From: JBLUOA01 sp048060095
GTDB lineage: Bacteria > Pseudomonadota > Alphaproteobacteria > Rhodobacterales > Rhodobacteraceae
Assembly: GCF_048060095.1 (NCBI RefSeq)
Contig: NZ_JBLUOA010000001.1
Span: forward strand, 1,116,001-1,180,000
Length of the DNA: 64,000 bases
Direction: 5' to 3'
Position numbers and translations under genes: made by a program
The notes under the pieces: model-generated
What the model saw: only the letters and a program-made list of their open reading frames with translations
What the model was told of the DNA's origin: nothing
Database searches by the model: none
Shown here: positions 43,496 through 51,644 of the stretch, one piece after another
How the letters are laid out: each line of letters opens with the position of its first letter
How positions within the stretch are numbered: the first letter of the stretch is position 1

Positions 43496-44126
43496 ATGGA
43501 AACACCAAACCTACCCGCCATTCGCACTTCGCCCTGCATGGAACAAGGGACGCATCGTTGGTCAGAAGCGTCCCCTCAAACCCAAACATGTCTGGGCGAT
43601 CCGCGTTCGATTAGAAATTGCCAATAGCCATCGCGATCTCGCACTCTTCAATCTGGCCATCGACAGCAAGCTGCGTGGCTGCGATCTCGTTAGAATGAAG
43701 GTCGTCGATGTCATGGCGTCTGGCCAAATCAAAGAGCGTGCCTCAGTCCTGCAGAGCAAGACAAAAAAGCCGGTTCGTTTCGAGATTATGGAAGGGACTC
43801 GTGCTTCGCTTGAACGCTGGCTAGAAGAACCACTTATGATCGGATCTGAATCTTTGTGGCCGGGCCGGTTCCATGAACGCCTTCATATCTCGACGCGACA
43901 ATACGCCCGCATTGTCAGAGACTGGGTCACATCCATCGGGCTCGATGCAACAGCATACGGCACTCATTCCATGCGCCGCACAAAAGTGACGCAAATTTAT
44001 AAGAAAACTGGCAACCTGAGGGCTGTCCAGTTGCTATTGGGCCATAAGAAGATGGACAGTACGGTCCAATACTTAGGCGTAGAGTTAGAGGATGCGTTGG
44101 CGATAGCGGAAGCAATCGAAATCTAA
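43496..44126 (+). pseudogene. Short tyrosine recombinase, copy 1 (frameshifted)
   Basis: Paralog of the intact gene at 46258. The same start context (GGAGGATCAGTCATGGAAAC) opens METPNLPAIR, but a 2-base deletion near 43526-43530 puts the rest in another frame, which continues ALRPAWNKGRIVGQKRPLKP to the stop. All catalytic residues survive in the second frame (KLRGCDL, HSMRRTK, LGHKKMDST, QYLGVE). Unless translation starts at TTG 43452 in the second frame, it is inactive. Confidence 0.75.
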
Positions 44127-44146
44127 GCTTCAGGGTCGCTCGATCT

Positions 44147-44290
44147 GGGCGGCCCAAAGCCGTCGTCCACGAAGGTATCGCAATGCTGCGGTCGCAGCCC
44201 GCATTGCTGCCATTCGCTGCGGAAGCAAAACCCAGCGTTAGGTGAACTCACAGTCTGCGGACAAGGCGGTCTTTCGCTGCAGTTGCGCCA
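44147..44290 (+). repeat. Dispersed repeat, copy I
   Basis: Near-consensus: GGGCGGCCCAAAG, GATGCTGCGGTCGCAGCCCG, ATTGCTGCCATTCGCTGC, GTGAACTCACAGTCTGCGGA, CTTTCGCTGCAGTTGC. It starts about 20 bp after the stop of recombinase copy 1. Confidence 0.7.
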
Positions 44291-44342
44291 ACGGCTGCTT
44301 GTTTAACGATCTGGACCTACGCTCAACGGGCGAAACAATCGG

Positions 44343-46031
44343 CTAGGTCGACAAGCCGAGGTCGGGCAATTGCTCCAGTTCCATCTGCCAGACTGGCCAC
44401 ACTCGGCTTCTATCGAAAATGTCGGCGATGGCGGACATTGAAAGTGCTGGAAACAAAGTGTGTGCAGCTGCGATGTGCTGTTGCGCAACCTGCCTCTTGC
44501 CTCGCCGCAGTTCTGCTAAAGCGAGAAACAGGCTTGGCCACCAATTCGCACCAGCAGCACCCGCTGACCTTTCCAAAGTGGAAATGCCAGGTTGGACATC
44601 TGATGTATCATGCAGCAGTTGACCAATACCCAGGAAGAAAAGGTGTCCAGATCGAAACTTCGACGATTGTGCCAGCTCCAACGTCCGTTCCGCGTTCGAG
44701 ACCGCGTGCAAAGCTTCAGGATCGTGCGTCCGAGCCCAACCTGGCGCCGCAAATGTGTGCGCAATGGATCTTCCATGCGGTGCGCCCCAGGCATTTGGAT
44801 TCAAGCGTTCAACTTGTGCCGCCGCTTCAAGCGCGGCTTCGGTTTTGCCCATCATGCCGTTCACACTGGCCAACATGACATAGCCACCTGGCATTTTGGG
44901 GTCCATCCGAACGACTTCCGTGGCAAGTTGCAATGCCGCCGCGAGCGTTGCGTGTACCGGCCAAGCACCGCTCATGGCCTTACGGTAGCCCACAAAAGAC
45001 TTCTGTATATGGGCCGACGTGTTCCTTGGTTCGAGCGCAACCGCTCGCGTGAGCATGGCGTCCGCTTCCTCAAATGCGTCAGACTGGCCCGATGACATCA
45101 GATCATTGGCGCGCGCACTGAGCTCGGCCGCGTTCAACTGTTCTGGCGGACGCATCTGGATCTGCATTTTTTCGTGCGCGTCGATCTCTGCGCTGATCCG
45201 CAGAGCAAGCGCCAAACTAAGCTCATCTGCTAGTTCGAACTCATTGATGACGACCCTATCAAACCGTTCACTCCAAAGCCGCCGCCTATCATGTCGAACG
45301 GAAAGATGGACTGTGAGGCGTATCCGATCCCCGGACCGACGCAGTGTACCGTTCAAGACATACTTCGAAGGTCCGCCCTCGTTTTCCGGTCGAAGGACAT
45401 GCAGCCAGCGGTACTTCTCGAGCTCGATTGCGGTTGCTTCCGCGATCTCCGGGGCAAGGGTGTCGAGTGATGCCTTTTCGACGAAATCCTCGAGTTGGAT
45501 AGAAATTGGTTCAGATGTCAGCTCGGTCGGGGGAATGCCGCCAAACGCCCAGACCTTCACCGGCTCTGCAATGTTCTTAAGCACCCGCGCTCCCGCATTC
45601 TCAAACGATACTTGTAGAACTTTGGATAGATTTGCGAACACAGCATCTGAAATGGCGACGCCGCGCGGTTTTGCGAGCGCCTCGAGCCGCGACGCAATAT
45701 TGACGCCCGTCCCAAAGACATCTTCATCCACAAAGCTAGCCGGTCCTTGGTGAATACCTATGCGGAGTGCTGGGGCACCTTTATCGGCTAATAGATTTTG
45801 TATCTTGAGTGCCGATGCGCACGCGTCCGAGCATCCATCGAACGCGGCCAGCCACCCATCCCCAAGACGTTTCACAACCACGCCGCGGCCCGCTGTGATG
45901 CATGGCTCGACGATATCGTCGCGGACGTTTCTCAGGGCGTCCAACGCAACACTGTGATCCTCATCCATCATCCGCGAATATCCAACGATGTCCGCCGCCA
46001 AAATGACGGTTTTTCGCTCTGAAGAACTCAC
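44343..46031 (-). CDS. Class III adenylate/guanylate cyclase with TolB-like and TPR domains
   Basis: 562 residues from GTG 46031, which has GGAAGG 6 bases upstream; the frame is open to 46112 without such a site. Residues 1-180: class III cyclase, with metal Asp in ILAADIVGYSRMM and GDGWLAAF, and FGTGVNIASRLEALA as the later motif. Residues about 190-310: TolB/FlgO-like (KYVLNGTLRRSGDRIRLTVH, RRLWSERFDRV). The rest is TPR helices. This architecture is common in Rhizobiales and Rhodobacterales; cAMP production is expected if the transition-state Asn/Arg are kept. It stands between two copies of a recombinase gene. Confidence 0.88.
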   Translation of the reverse strand: MSSSERKTVILAADIVGYSRMMDEDHSVALDALRNVRDDIVEPCITAGRGVVVKRLGDGWLAAFDGCSDACASALKIQNLLADKGAPALRIGIHQGPASFVDEDVFGTGVNIASRLEALAKPRGVAISDAVFANLSKVLQVSFENAGARVLKNIAEPVKVWAFGGIPPTELTSEPISIQLEDFVEKASLDTLAPEIAEATAIELEKYRWLHVLRPENEGGPSKYVLNGTLRRSGDRIRLTVHLSVRHDRRRLWSERFDRVVINEFELADELSLALALRISAEIDAHEKMQIQMRPPEQLNAAELSARANDLMSSGQSDAFEEADAMLTRAVALEPRNTSAHIQKSFVGYRKAMSGAWPVHATLAAALQLATEVVRMDPKMPGGYVMLASVNGMMGKTEAALEAAAQVERLNPNAWGAPHGRSIAHTFAAPGWARTHDPEALHAVSNAERTLELAQSSKFRSGHLFFLGIGQLLHDTSDVQPGISTLERSAGAAGANWWPSLFLALAELRRGKRQVAQQHIAAAHTLFPALSMSAIADIFDRSRVWPVWQMELEQLPDLGLST

Positions 46032-46257
46032 CTGAAACCTTCCAAAATTGCCGTCACACGTCCGATCCGAGTCCAATGCGTGCATAGCATGTAACCTAAA
46101 GCAACTGACCATGAATGCGGGTGTTCGTACAGAGTGCAGTATTTGGCATAGTGGGCTCTTTGCTGATCTCGGAGGCTACGCAGCATGTTGTGATAGAGTG
46201 CTCCGGTCAACGTCGGGTTGTCGCTTTGGGAGGGCATGGCGGATTGGAGGATCAGTC

Positions 46258-46890
46258 ATGGAAACACCAAACTTACCTGCCATTCGCGCCCTACGCCCAG
46301 CGTGGAACAAAGGGCGCATCGTCGGACAGAAGCGACCATTGAAACCAAAGCATGTCTGGGCGATCCGGGTGCGACTTGAGCTCGCCGAGAACCATCGTGA
46401 CCTTGCGTTATTTAATATGGCCATCGACAGTAAGTTGCGCGGCTGTGACCTCGTGAAAACGAAAGTCGTCGATGTCATGGCATCAGGTCAGATCAAGGAG
46501 CGCGCCTCCGTCCTGCAAAGCAAAACGCAGAAACCCGTGCGATTTGAGATATCAGAAGGCACCCGCGCTTCCATTGAGAAGTGGATGGAAGACGAACTGA
46601 TGATCGGATCCGAGTACCTTTGGCCAGGCCGCTTTCATGAGCGCCCGCACATCTCAACGCGCCAGTACGCTCGCATTGTCCGAGACTGGGTCACATCAAT
46701 TGGCCTAGAAGCCAGCGCATACGGAACGCACTCAATGAGGCGCACCAAGGTTACGCAGATTTATAAGAAAACGGGAAACCTTCGCGCTGTTCAGCTTCTT
46801 CTGGGCCACACCAAGATGGACAGCACGGTTAGATACCTGGGCGTCGAGCTGGAGGATGCGCTTGCGATAGCCGAGGCGATTGAAATCTAG
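46258..46890 (+). CDS. Short tyrosine recombinase, copy 2 (intact)
   Basis: 210 residues, a compact site-specific integrase without the long N-terminal domain. Catalytic set: Arg in SKLRGCDLV, Lys in LQSKTQKPVRFE, HSMRR (HxxR) in GTHSMRRTK, His in LLGHTKMDST, Tyr in VRYLGVE. GGAGG lies 7 bases before ATG 46258. Such small recombinases are frequent and multicopy in Rhodobacterales and sphingomonads. A repeat fragment follows within 25 bp. Confidence 0.88.
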   Translation: METPNLPAIRALRPAWNKGRIVGQKRPLKPKHVWAIRVRLELAENHRDLALFNMAIDSKLRGCDLVKTKVVDVMASGQIKERASVLQSKTQKPVRFEISEGTRASIEKWMEDELMIGSEYLWPGRFHERPHISTRQYARIVRDWVTSIGLEASAYGTHSMRRTKVTQIYKKTGNLRAVQLLLGHTKMDSTVRYLGVELEDALAIAEAIEI

Positions 46891-46913
46891 CAACTTCGGG
46901 TCGCCTTCAAGGG

Positions 46914-46965
46914 CGGCCCTCTGCCATCATCGGATCGATCGCAGCATTTTCACGTGGTAGATCGT
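46914..46965 (+). repeat. Dispersed repeat, copy J (short)
   Basis: AGGGCGGCCCTCTGCCATCA followed by TCGGATCGATCGCAGCATTT. The first part matches the start of copy I; the second matches the fragment near 20598-20622 upstream of copy B. It follows recombinase copy 2 as copy I follows copy 1. Confidence 0.45.
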
Positions 46966-47033
46966 ATTGCCGCAGTAGGGACGGCCCAAAAGTTTGTCCT
47001 GTGACTTGCGCGAAAGATTGGTAGAACTGGATC

Positions 47034-48236
47034 ATGCCGAACGTTAATCCGGATATCCTCAGATGGGCACGTGAAACTGCCGGGCTGTCTCTCGAAGAGG
47101 CAGTCCAGAAGCTTGGGATAAACGCGGCACGAGGTGTCGAACCTGTCGACCGACTGGAGCAGATGGAAGCGGGTGAGGTGGCTCCGACGCGTCCGATGCT
47201 TGTCAAGATGTCTAAGCAGTACCGGCGTTCTTTGCTGTCTTTTTATCTCTCCGCACCACCTCGTCAAGGCGACAGGGGGCAGGATTTCAGGACGCTACCG
47301 GCAGCTTTTGCAATGACCGACAACGCTCTGGTGGATGCCGTCGTCCGTGACATCCGCGCCAGACAATCCTTGGTGCGCGCGACACTTGAAGAAGAGGATG
47401 AAGCTGAGACGCTGCCTTTCATCGGATCTGCACGCTCAACCGAGCAGCCGAGCGCTTTGGCGCGCCGGATCGCTGAAATGATCGAGTTCGACCTCGGCGC
47501 TTATAGACGCTGCCGGACAATTGGTGATGCTGTCGCCTACCTGCGAGCCCAGATTGAAGCGGCGGGGATATTCGTCCTCTTTGTGGACAACCTCGGCAGC
47601 CACCATACCGAAATATCGGTCGATGTTTTTCGCGGGTTTGCCTTGGCAGATGATGTCGCGCCGTTCGTCGCTGTAAACGCAAATGATTCCAAAGGTGCGC
47701 AATCCTTCACCATGATTCATGAACTGGCCCATCTGTGGCTGGGTCTCACGGGCGTAAGCGGACGCGATGGTGAACGTGATATCGAGAAATTCTGTAATGA
47801 TGTCGCCGGAGAATTTCTTCTCCCAAGCTTGGAACTCCAGCAATTGGATATCAGTGAGGCCAATGGCATCGCAGATGCCGTGCAAGTGATTGGCGCGTTT
47901 GCACAGGTCCGCAAAGTCAGCGGCACCATGGTCGCGTACAAGCTGCACAGGAGCGGTGCCTTCAACTTTGCGTTTTACCAAGGCATAGCAGGAACCTTCC
48001 GACAGAACTTTCTCGGCCAGCGTGGACGGAATCGCGAACTCGCTCGGGAAGCCGAATCTGGTCCAACGTATCCGGTTATTCGCCGCCATCGGGCCGGCCC
48101 GGCACTTGTTCAACTGGTTGATCGGATGCTCGGAGCAGGTGCGCTGACAACGACCAAGGCCGGAAAAGTTCTGGGCGTAAGCGCCAAAAATGTTCAGAGC
48201 GTATTGCAGGCCGGTGGCCCGAGATTGTCGGCATAA
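47034..48236 (+). CDS. HTH-ImmA/IrrE metallopeptidase (antitoxin-like)
   Basis: 400 residues. N-terminal XRE-type HTH (ILRWARETAGLSLEEAVQKLG), a long linker, then the ImmA/IrrE peptidase core with TMIHELAHLWLG (HExxH). The C-terminus VVAYKLHRSGAF and the last about 60 residues carry a helical end. Proteins of this COG2856 type are the upstream partner of DUF4411 PIN proteins; it is predicted to bind DNA and restrain the toxin. The stop is 5 bases before the next start. Confidence 0.88.
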   Translation: MPNVNPDILRWARETAGLSLEEAVQKLGINAARGVEPVDRLEQMEAGEVAPTRPMLVKMSKQYRRSLLSFYLSAPPRQGDRGQDFRTLPAAFAMTDNALVDAVVRDIRARQSLVRATLEEEDEAETLPFIGSARSTEQPSALARRIAEMIEFDLGAYRRCRTIGDAVAYLRAQIEAAGIFVLFVDNLGSHHTEISVDVFRGFALADDVAPFVAVNANDSKGAQSFTMIHELAHLWLGLTGVSGRDGERDIEKFCNDVAGEFLLPSLELQQLDISEANGIADAVQVIGAFAQVRKVSGTMVAYKLHRSGAFNFAFYQGIAGTFRQNFLGQRGRNRELAREAESGPTYPVIRRHRAGPALVQLVDRMLGAGALTTTKAGKVLGVSAKNVQSVLQAGGPRLSA

Positions 48237-48241
48237 ATCGA

Positions 48242-48751
48242 GTGGCAGCCCTTTACCTCCTCGATGCGAACACGTTGATCGATGCCAATCGAGACTACTA
48301 TGGCATTGGCCAGGTTGACGAATACTGGGAGTGGTTAGTCCATTTTGGAGAACAGGGCCGCATTAAGATACCGGTGGAGATTTATGAGGAACTCAGGGCG
48401 GGGTCAGACGCCCTCGCCGCCTGGGCAAAACAAGAAGAAACCGAGACGGCGCTGAGATTCGCAGAGGAAGTCGATATAGCCCTCGTCAGGCGTGTGACTG
48501 AAGAGGGCTATGCAGTCGATCTGACGGACATCGAGATCGAAGAAATCGGCCGCGATCCATTCCTGATAGCCTATGCTCTCGCCGACCCTGAAAATCGGGT
48601 TATCGTAACAACCGAACGTTCTAAGCCGCGAGCACAGAGAAAGAACCGAAAAGTGCCAGACGTGTGCGCCCAGTTTGGCATTCGGCCGTGTAACGCTTTC
48701 ACGTTCGGCCGTGAGATGGGTTTCCGGACTGACTGGCGAGACCAAATTTAG
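48242..48751 (+). CDS. DUF4411 family PIN-domain protein (toxin-like)
   Basis: 169 residues from GTG 48242. PIN acidic residues: LLDANTLIDANRDYY (first Asp), IYEELRAG (Glu), EIGRDPFLIAYALA (Asp), VIVTTERSK (TxE/D). VPDVCAQFGIRPCNAFTFGR is the family end. Predicted metal-dependent ribonuclease, with the preceding ImmA/IrrE gene as antitoxin. Start GTG is read because the frame and 5-base spacing fit a coupled operon. Confidence 0.88.
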   Translation: MAALYLLDANTLIDANRDYYGIGQVDEYWEWLVHFGEQGRIKIPVEIYEELRAGSDALAAWAKQEETETALRFAEEVDIALVRRVTEEGYAVDLTDIEIEEIGRDPFLIAYALADPENRVIVTTERSKPRAQRKNRKVPDVCAQFGIRPCNAFTFGREMGFRTDWRDQI

Positions 48752-49017
48752 GGCAAAACATTAACTTTCAGAAGTCCGCTTTCGAATGGCGGGAAATCGG
48801 ATTTCGCGCCAGCAGCGAATGGCTGCTTCCCGCCCATTCTTGTCGATCGAAGCGCCGAGACAGCTTGCTGGCGCGTGCGCATAAATTGTACTGGACTACT
48901 GTGTCATTCGGAGCGGTACTGTCCATGCGCCGCACCCCATTCGGCGCCGCTGCCCGGACCCTCCGGGAACTGCTCAGTAGCAGCGGATGTTTCCGCTGAT
49001 CATCTGAGGAAACGGAT

Positions 49018-49305
49018 ATGACCAAGCAAGCTAACAAAAAAACAAATTCGGCAGTGCGAATCACCAAGAAGGACCAGCTTATTAAGTTGCTGGGCAGCAA
49101 GGCGGGCTTAGATATCAAAGCGCTGAGCGAGAAGCTTGGCTGGCAACAACACACGACGCGGGCGGCGCTGAGCGGGTTGCGCAAGGCCGGTTTTGAGATC
49201 GCAGCGCAGAAGCCAGCGAAGGGTGGGATGTCTAAGTACCGCGTTGTATCGGCACCGAAACCGCTGATTGATATGCCGACTGTGGAGGCAGCCCATGCTG
49301 CCTAA
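49018..49305 (+). CDS. DUF3489 domain protein
   Basis: 95 residues, basic N-terminus then a winged-helix-like DUF3489 core: KKDQLIKLLGSKAGLDIKAL with SEKLGWQQHTTRAALSGLRK and AGFEI. It is the standard first gene of the DUF3489-DUF2924-recombinase trio. The last residues overlap the start of the next gene by 11 bp. TGAGGAAACGGAT precedes the ATG. The 266-bp gap before it (48752-49017) holds no gene. Confidence 0.88.
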   Translation: MTKQANKKTNSAVRITKKDQLIKLLGSKAGLDIKALSEKLGWQQHTTRAALSGLRKAGFEIAAQKPAKGGMSKYRVVSAPKPLIDMPTVEAAHAA

Positions 49306-49696
49306 GCCGCACCCAGCGCGCCCTGAACTCTTGAGAGAATGGGAGGCGGTCTTCGGATCGCCGCCACCTTCTTATCTGTCTGTACGATTTATGCGAAAGG
49401 CAATCGGGTATGAACGCCAATGCAAAGTGAAAGGCGGATTGTCAGCGGTTACACGTAGGACGTTGAGCCAAATTGCAGGCGGAGAAGACGTTCGCTCGGC
49501 GACGCCAGCCAAGCTGAGCCCCGGCGCACATCTGGTTCGCGAATGGAACGGGCGCAGCTACCAAGTCAAGGTGACTGCTGACGGGTTCATGATGGATGGA
49601 CGTGAATGGTCTTCGTTGTCGGCGATCGCAAAGCACATCACGGGGGCCACTTGGTCAGGACCTCGGTTCTTCGGACTGAAAGATGGGGTGGCATGA
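49295..49696 (+). CDS. DUF2924 domain protein
   Basis: 133 residues from ATG 49295 (GGAGG 7 bases upstream). PARPELLREWEAVFGSPPPS and KLSPGAHLVREWNGRSYQVK, DGREWSSLSAIAKHITGATW are the DUF2924 blocks. Family members sit next to large serine recombinases and are thought to assist integration or excision. Its TGA overlaps the recombinase ATG. Confidence 0.88.
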   Translation: MLPKPHPARPELLREWEAVFGSPPPSYLSVRFMRKAIGYERQCKVKGGLSAVTRRTLSQIAGGEDVRSATPAKLSPGAHLVREWNGRSYQVKVTADGFMMDGREWSSLSAIAKHITGATWSGPRFFGLKDGVA

Positions 49697-51333
49697 AGAA
49701 GATGCGCTGCGCCATCTACACCCGCAAGTCGTCAGAGGAGGGTTTAGAGCAGGAGTTCAACTCGCTTGATGCACAGCGAGAGGCCTGTGCAGCCTATGTC
49801 GCTAGCCAGAAACATGAAGGCTGGGTGCTGCTGCCGGAGCGCTATGATGATGGTGGGCTATCGGGTGGATCGCTTGAGCGGCCAGCGCTTCAGAAATTGA
49901 TGGAGGACATCGCCGCCGGGTCGGTCGATCAGATCATGGTCTACAAGATCGACCGGCTGACGCGGTCCCTCGCGGACTTCTCGAAGATCGTGGATATCGT
50001 GGATGCAGCAGAAGCGTCTTTTGTGTCGGTCACTCAAAGCTTCAACACCGCAACGAGTATGGGGCGGCTAACTCTAAACATGTTGCTCAGCTTCGCGCAG
50101 TTCGAGCGCGAGGTGACCGCAGAGCGCATCCGCGACAAGATCGCAGCGTCCAAGCGCAAGGGGCTGTGGATGGGCGGGCTGGTGCCACTGGGATACGATG
50201 CAGATGGGCGCACGCTTGTGATCAATGTGCAAGACGCACCGACAATCCGAACGCTATACGATCTCTATGAGCGCCACGGCACCGTTCGGGAGGTAAAGGT
50301 GCATGCTGATGCGCTCGGGCTTCGAAGTCGGCTGCGCACGGCGTCAGATGGCACGATCGCTGGCGGCAAACTGTTCGATCGCGGCCACATCCATCATATC
50401 CTGTCCAACCCAATCTACGCGGGGCGGATAAGGCATAGGGACAAGATCTTTGATGGGCAGCACCCTGCGATAGTCAATCCCGAGCGTTGGGATAACGTTC
50501 AGCTTCAGCTTCAGAATGGCGCCGCGAAGGGCAGGGCCCGCACGACCGCGAAGCAGCGATCGCACCTTTGCGGCAAGCTGTTTGATGAGGCTGGGGATCG
50601 GTTGACCCCATCGCATACCAAGACCCGCAAGGGTGTCCGCTTACGTTACTACGTCTCACACCGATTGATCGCGAAGAGCGGTGAAGCGCATGTAGGGGGA
50701 TGGCGGCTGCCTGCTGAAGAGTTGGAGCAAAGGGTTGCGGTCTGTGTGAAAGCGATGATCGCGGCGTCTGGTTTTGCAGCGAAACTCTTGGTCAATGGCC
50801 AAGCGGAGCAAATTTCGAACGTAGCCGACAAGATCACGGCTTTGCTCAATAGAGATGTCGCATCACAGCTGCTGGACTTGGTGGATTGTATCGAAATCGC
50901 ATCGGGCAAGATGAGCATTCGGATTGGCGTTGAAAGCCTGAGTGATCTTACTGGAGTCAGCAGTGACGAGATCGCCGAGGATGCGCTCAGCTGCGATGTT
51001 CCGTTCCAGCTCCGCAAGCGCGGGGTCGAGACGAAGATCATCCTCGCCGATGCGCCAACCGGCATCGACGAAACCCTCATTCGCAACATCGCGAAGGCCC
51101 ACGTTTGGTTCGAACGGATCAGGGCGGGCGAAACGTTTTCAGACATCGCGGCGACCGACGCCTCATCGAAGCGCCGCATCCAGCAGATGATCGAATTGGC
51201 CTTCCTCGCCCCCGACATCGTTCGCAATGCACTTGAAGGCAAGCAACCGCTCGGCTTCACATCCGACTGGTGCCTGCGCCACGAGATTCCATCGGACTGG
51301 TCTGAACAGCGCCAACTGATCGGAGCGCTCTGA
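49693..51333 (+). CDS. Large serine recombinase
   Basis: 546 residues. N-terminal catalytic domain: CAIYTRKSSEEGLEQEFNSL (catalytic Ser in RKSS), YKIDRLTRSLADFSKIVDI, LNMLLSFAQFEREVTAERIR. The recombinase domain follows (PLGYDADGRTLVIN, ILSNPIYAGRIRH), then a zinc-ribbon-less linker (LCGKLFDEAGDRLTPSHTKT) and a helical C-terminus. It is a phage-type serine integrase or excisionase. Together with DUF3489 and DUF2924 it ends 172 bp from the 3' end of tRNA-Gln, which suggests that this end is the integration site or a former one. Confidence 0.9.
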   Translation: MKKMRCAIYTRKSSEEGLEQEFNSLDAQREACAAYVASQKHEGWVLLPERYDDGGLSGGSLERPALQKLMEDIAAGSVDQIMVYKIDRLTRSLADFSKIVDIVDAAEASFVSVTQSFNTATSMGRLTLNMLLSFAQFEREVTAERIRDKIAASKRKGLWMGGLVPLGYDADGRTLVINVQDAPTIRTLYDLYERHGTVREVKVHADALGLRSRLRTASDGTIAGGKLFDRGHIHHILSNPIYAGRIRHRDKIFDGQHPAIVNPERWDNVQLQLQNGAAKGRARTTAKQRSHLCGKLFDEAGDRLTPSHTKTRKGVRLRYYVSHRLIAKSGEAHVGGWRLPAEELEQRVAVCVKAMIAASGFAAKLLVNGQAEQISNVADKITALLNRDVASQLLDLVDCIEIASGKMSIRIGVESLSDLTGVSSDEIAEDALSCDVPFQLRKRGVETKIILADAPTGIDETLIRNIAKAHVWFERIRAGETFSDIAATDASSKRRIQQMIELAFLAPDIVRNALEGKQPLGFTSDWCLRHEIPSDWSEQRQLIGAL

Positions 51334-51505
51334 CCCCGACTCCCCCAAACTCGTATCGCGAAAATGCCGCCCCCAGACTTTTGGGTAAATGGGCCCTAGT
51401 TTGCAGACATGTTCCGGTCTGCGCGATTGCACTCAGAGCGCAAGCCTCTGAACATGCGCCACTAAGTAACACACACTTGCTATCGCCTGAATTTAAGAGA
51501 GTGTC

Positions 51506-51580
51506 TGGCTGGGGTGGTAGGATTCGAACCTACGGTACACGATACCAAAAACCGTTGCCTTACCACTTGGCTACACCCCA
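51506..51580 (-). tRNA. tRNA-Gln (anticodon TTG)
   Basis: 75 nt including CCA. Acceptor TGGGGTG pairs with CACCCCA. Anticodon stem-loop ACGGT-TTTTGGT-ATCGT gives TTG (reads CAA/CAG). T-loop GGTTCGAATCC. Its 3' end faces the recombinase module. Confidence 0.96.
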
Positions 51581-51644
51581 ACCGTGGAGCGCTAATTACT
51601 CCGGACGGGTTTCGGGTTCAAGCCCTGAAAACGGAAAAATGCGC

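Noticed and set aside
51506..51580. tRNA-Gln as a tyrosine-integrase att site with a duplicated 3' end
   Set aside because: I looked for a second copy of the tRNA 3' segment (such as GGATTCGAACC) in the accessory region and saw none; the adjacent integrase is of the serine type.
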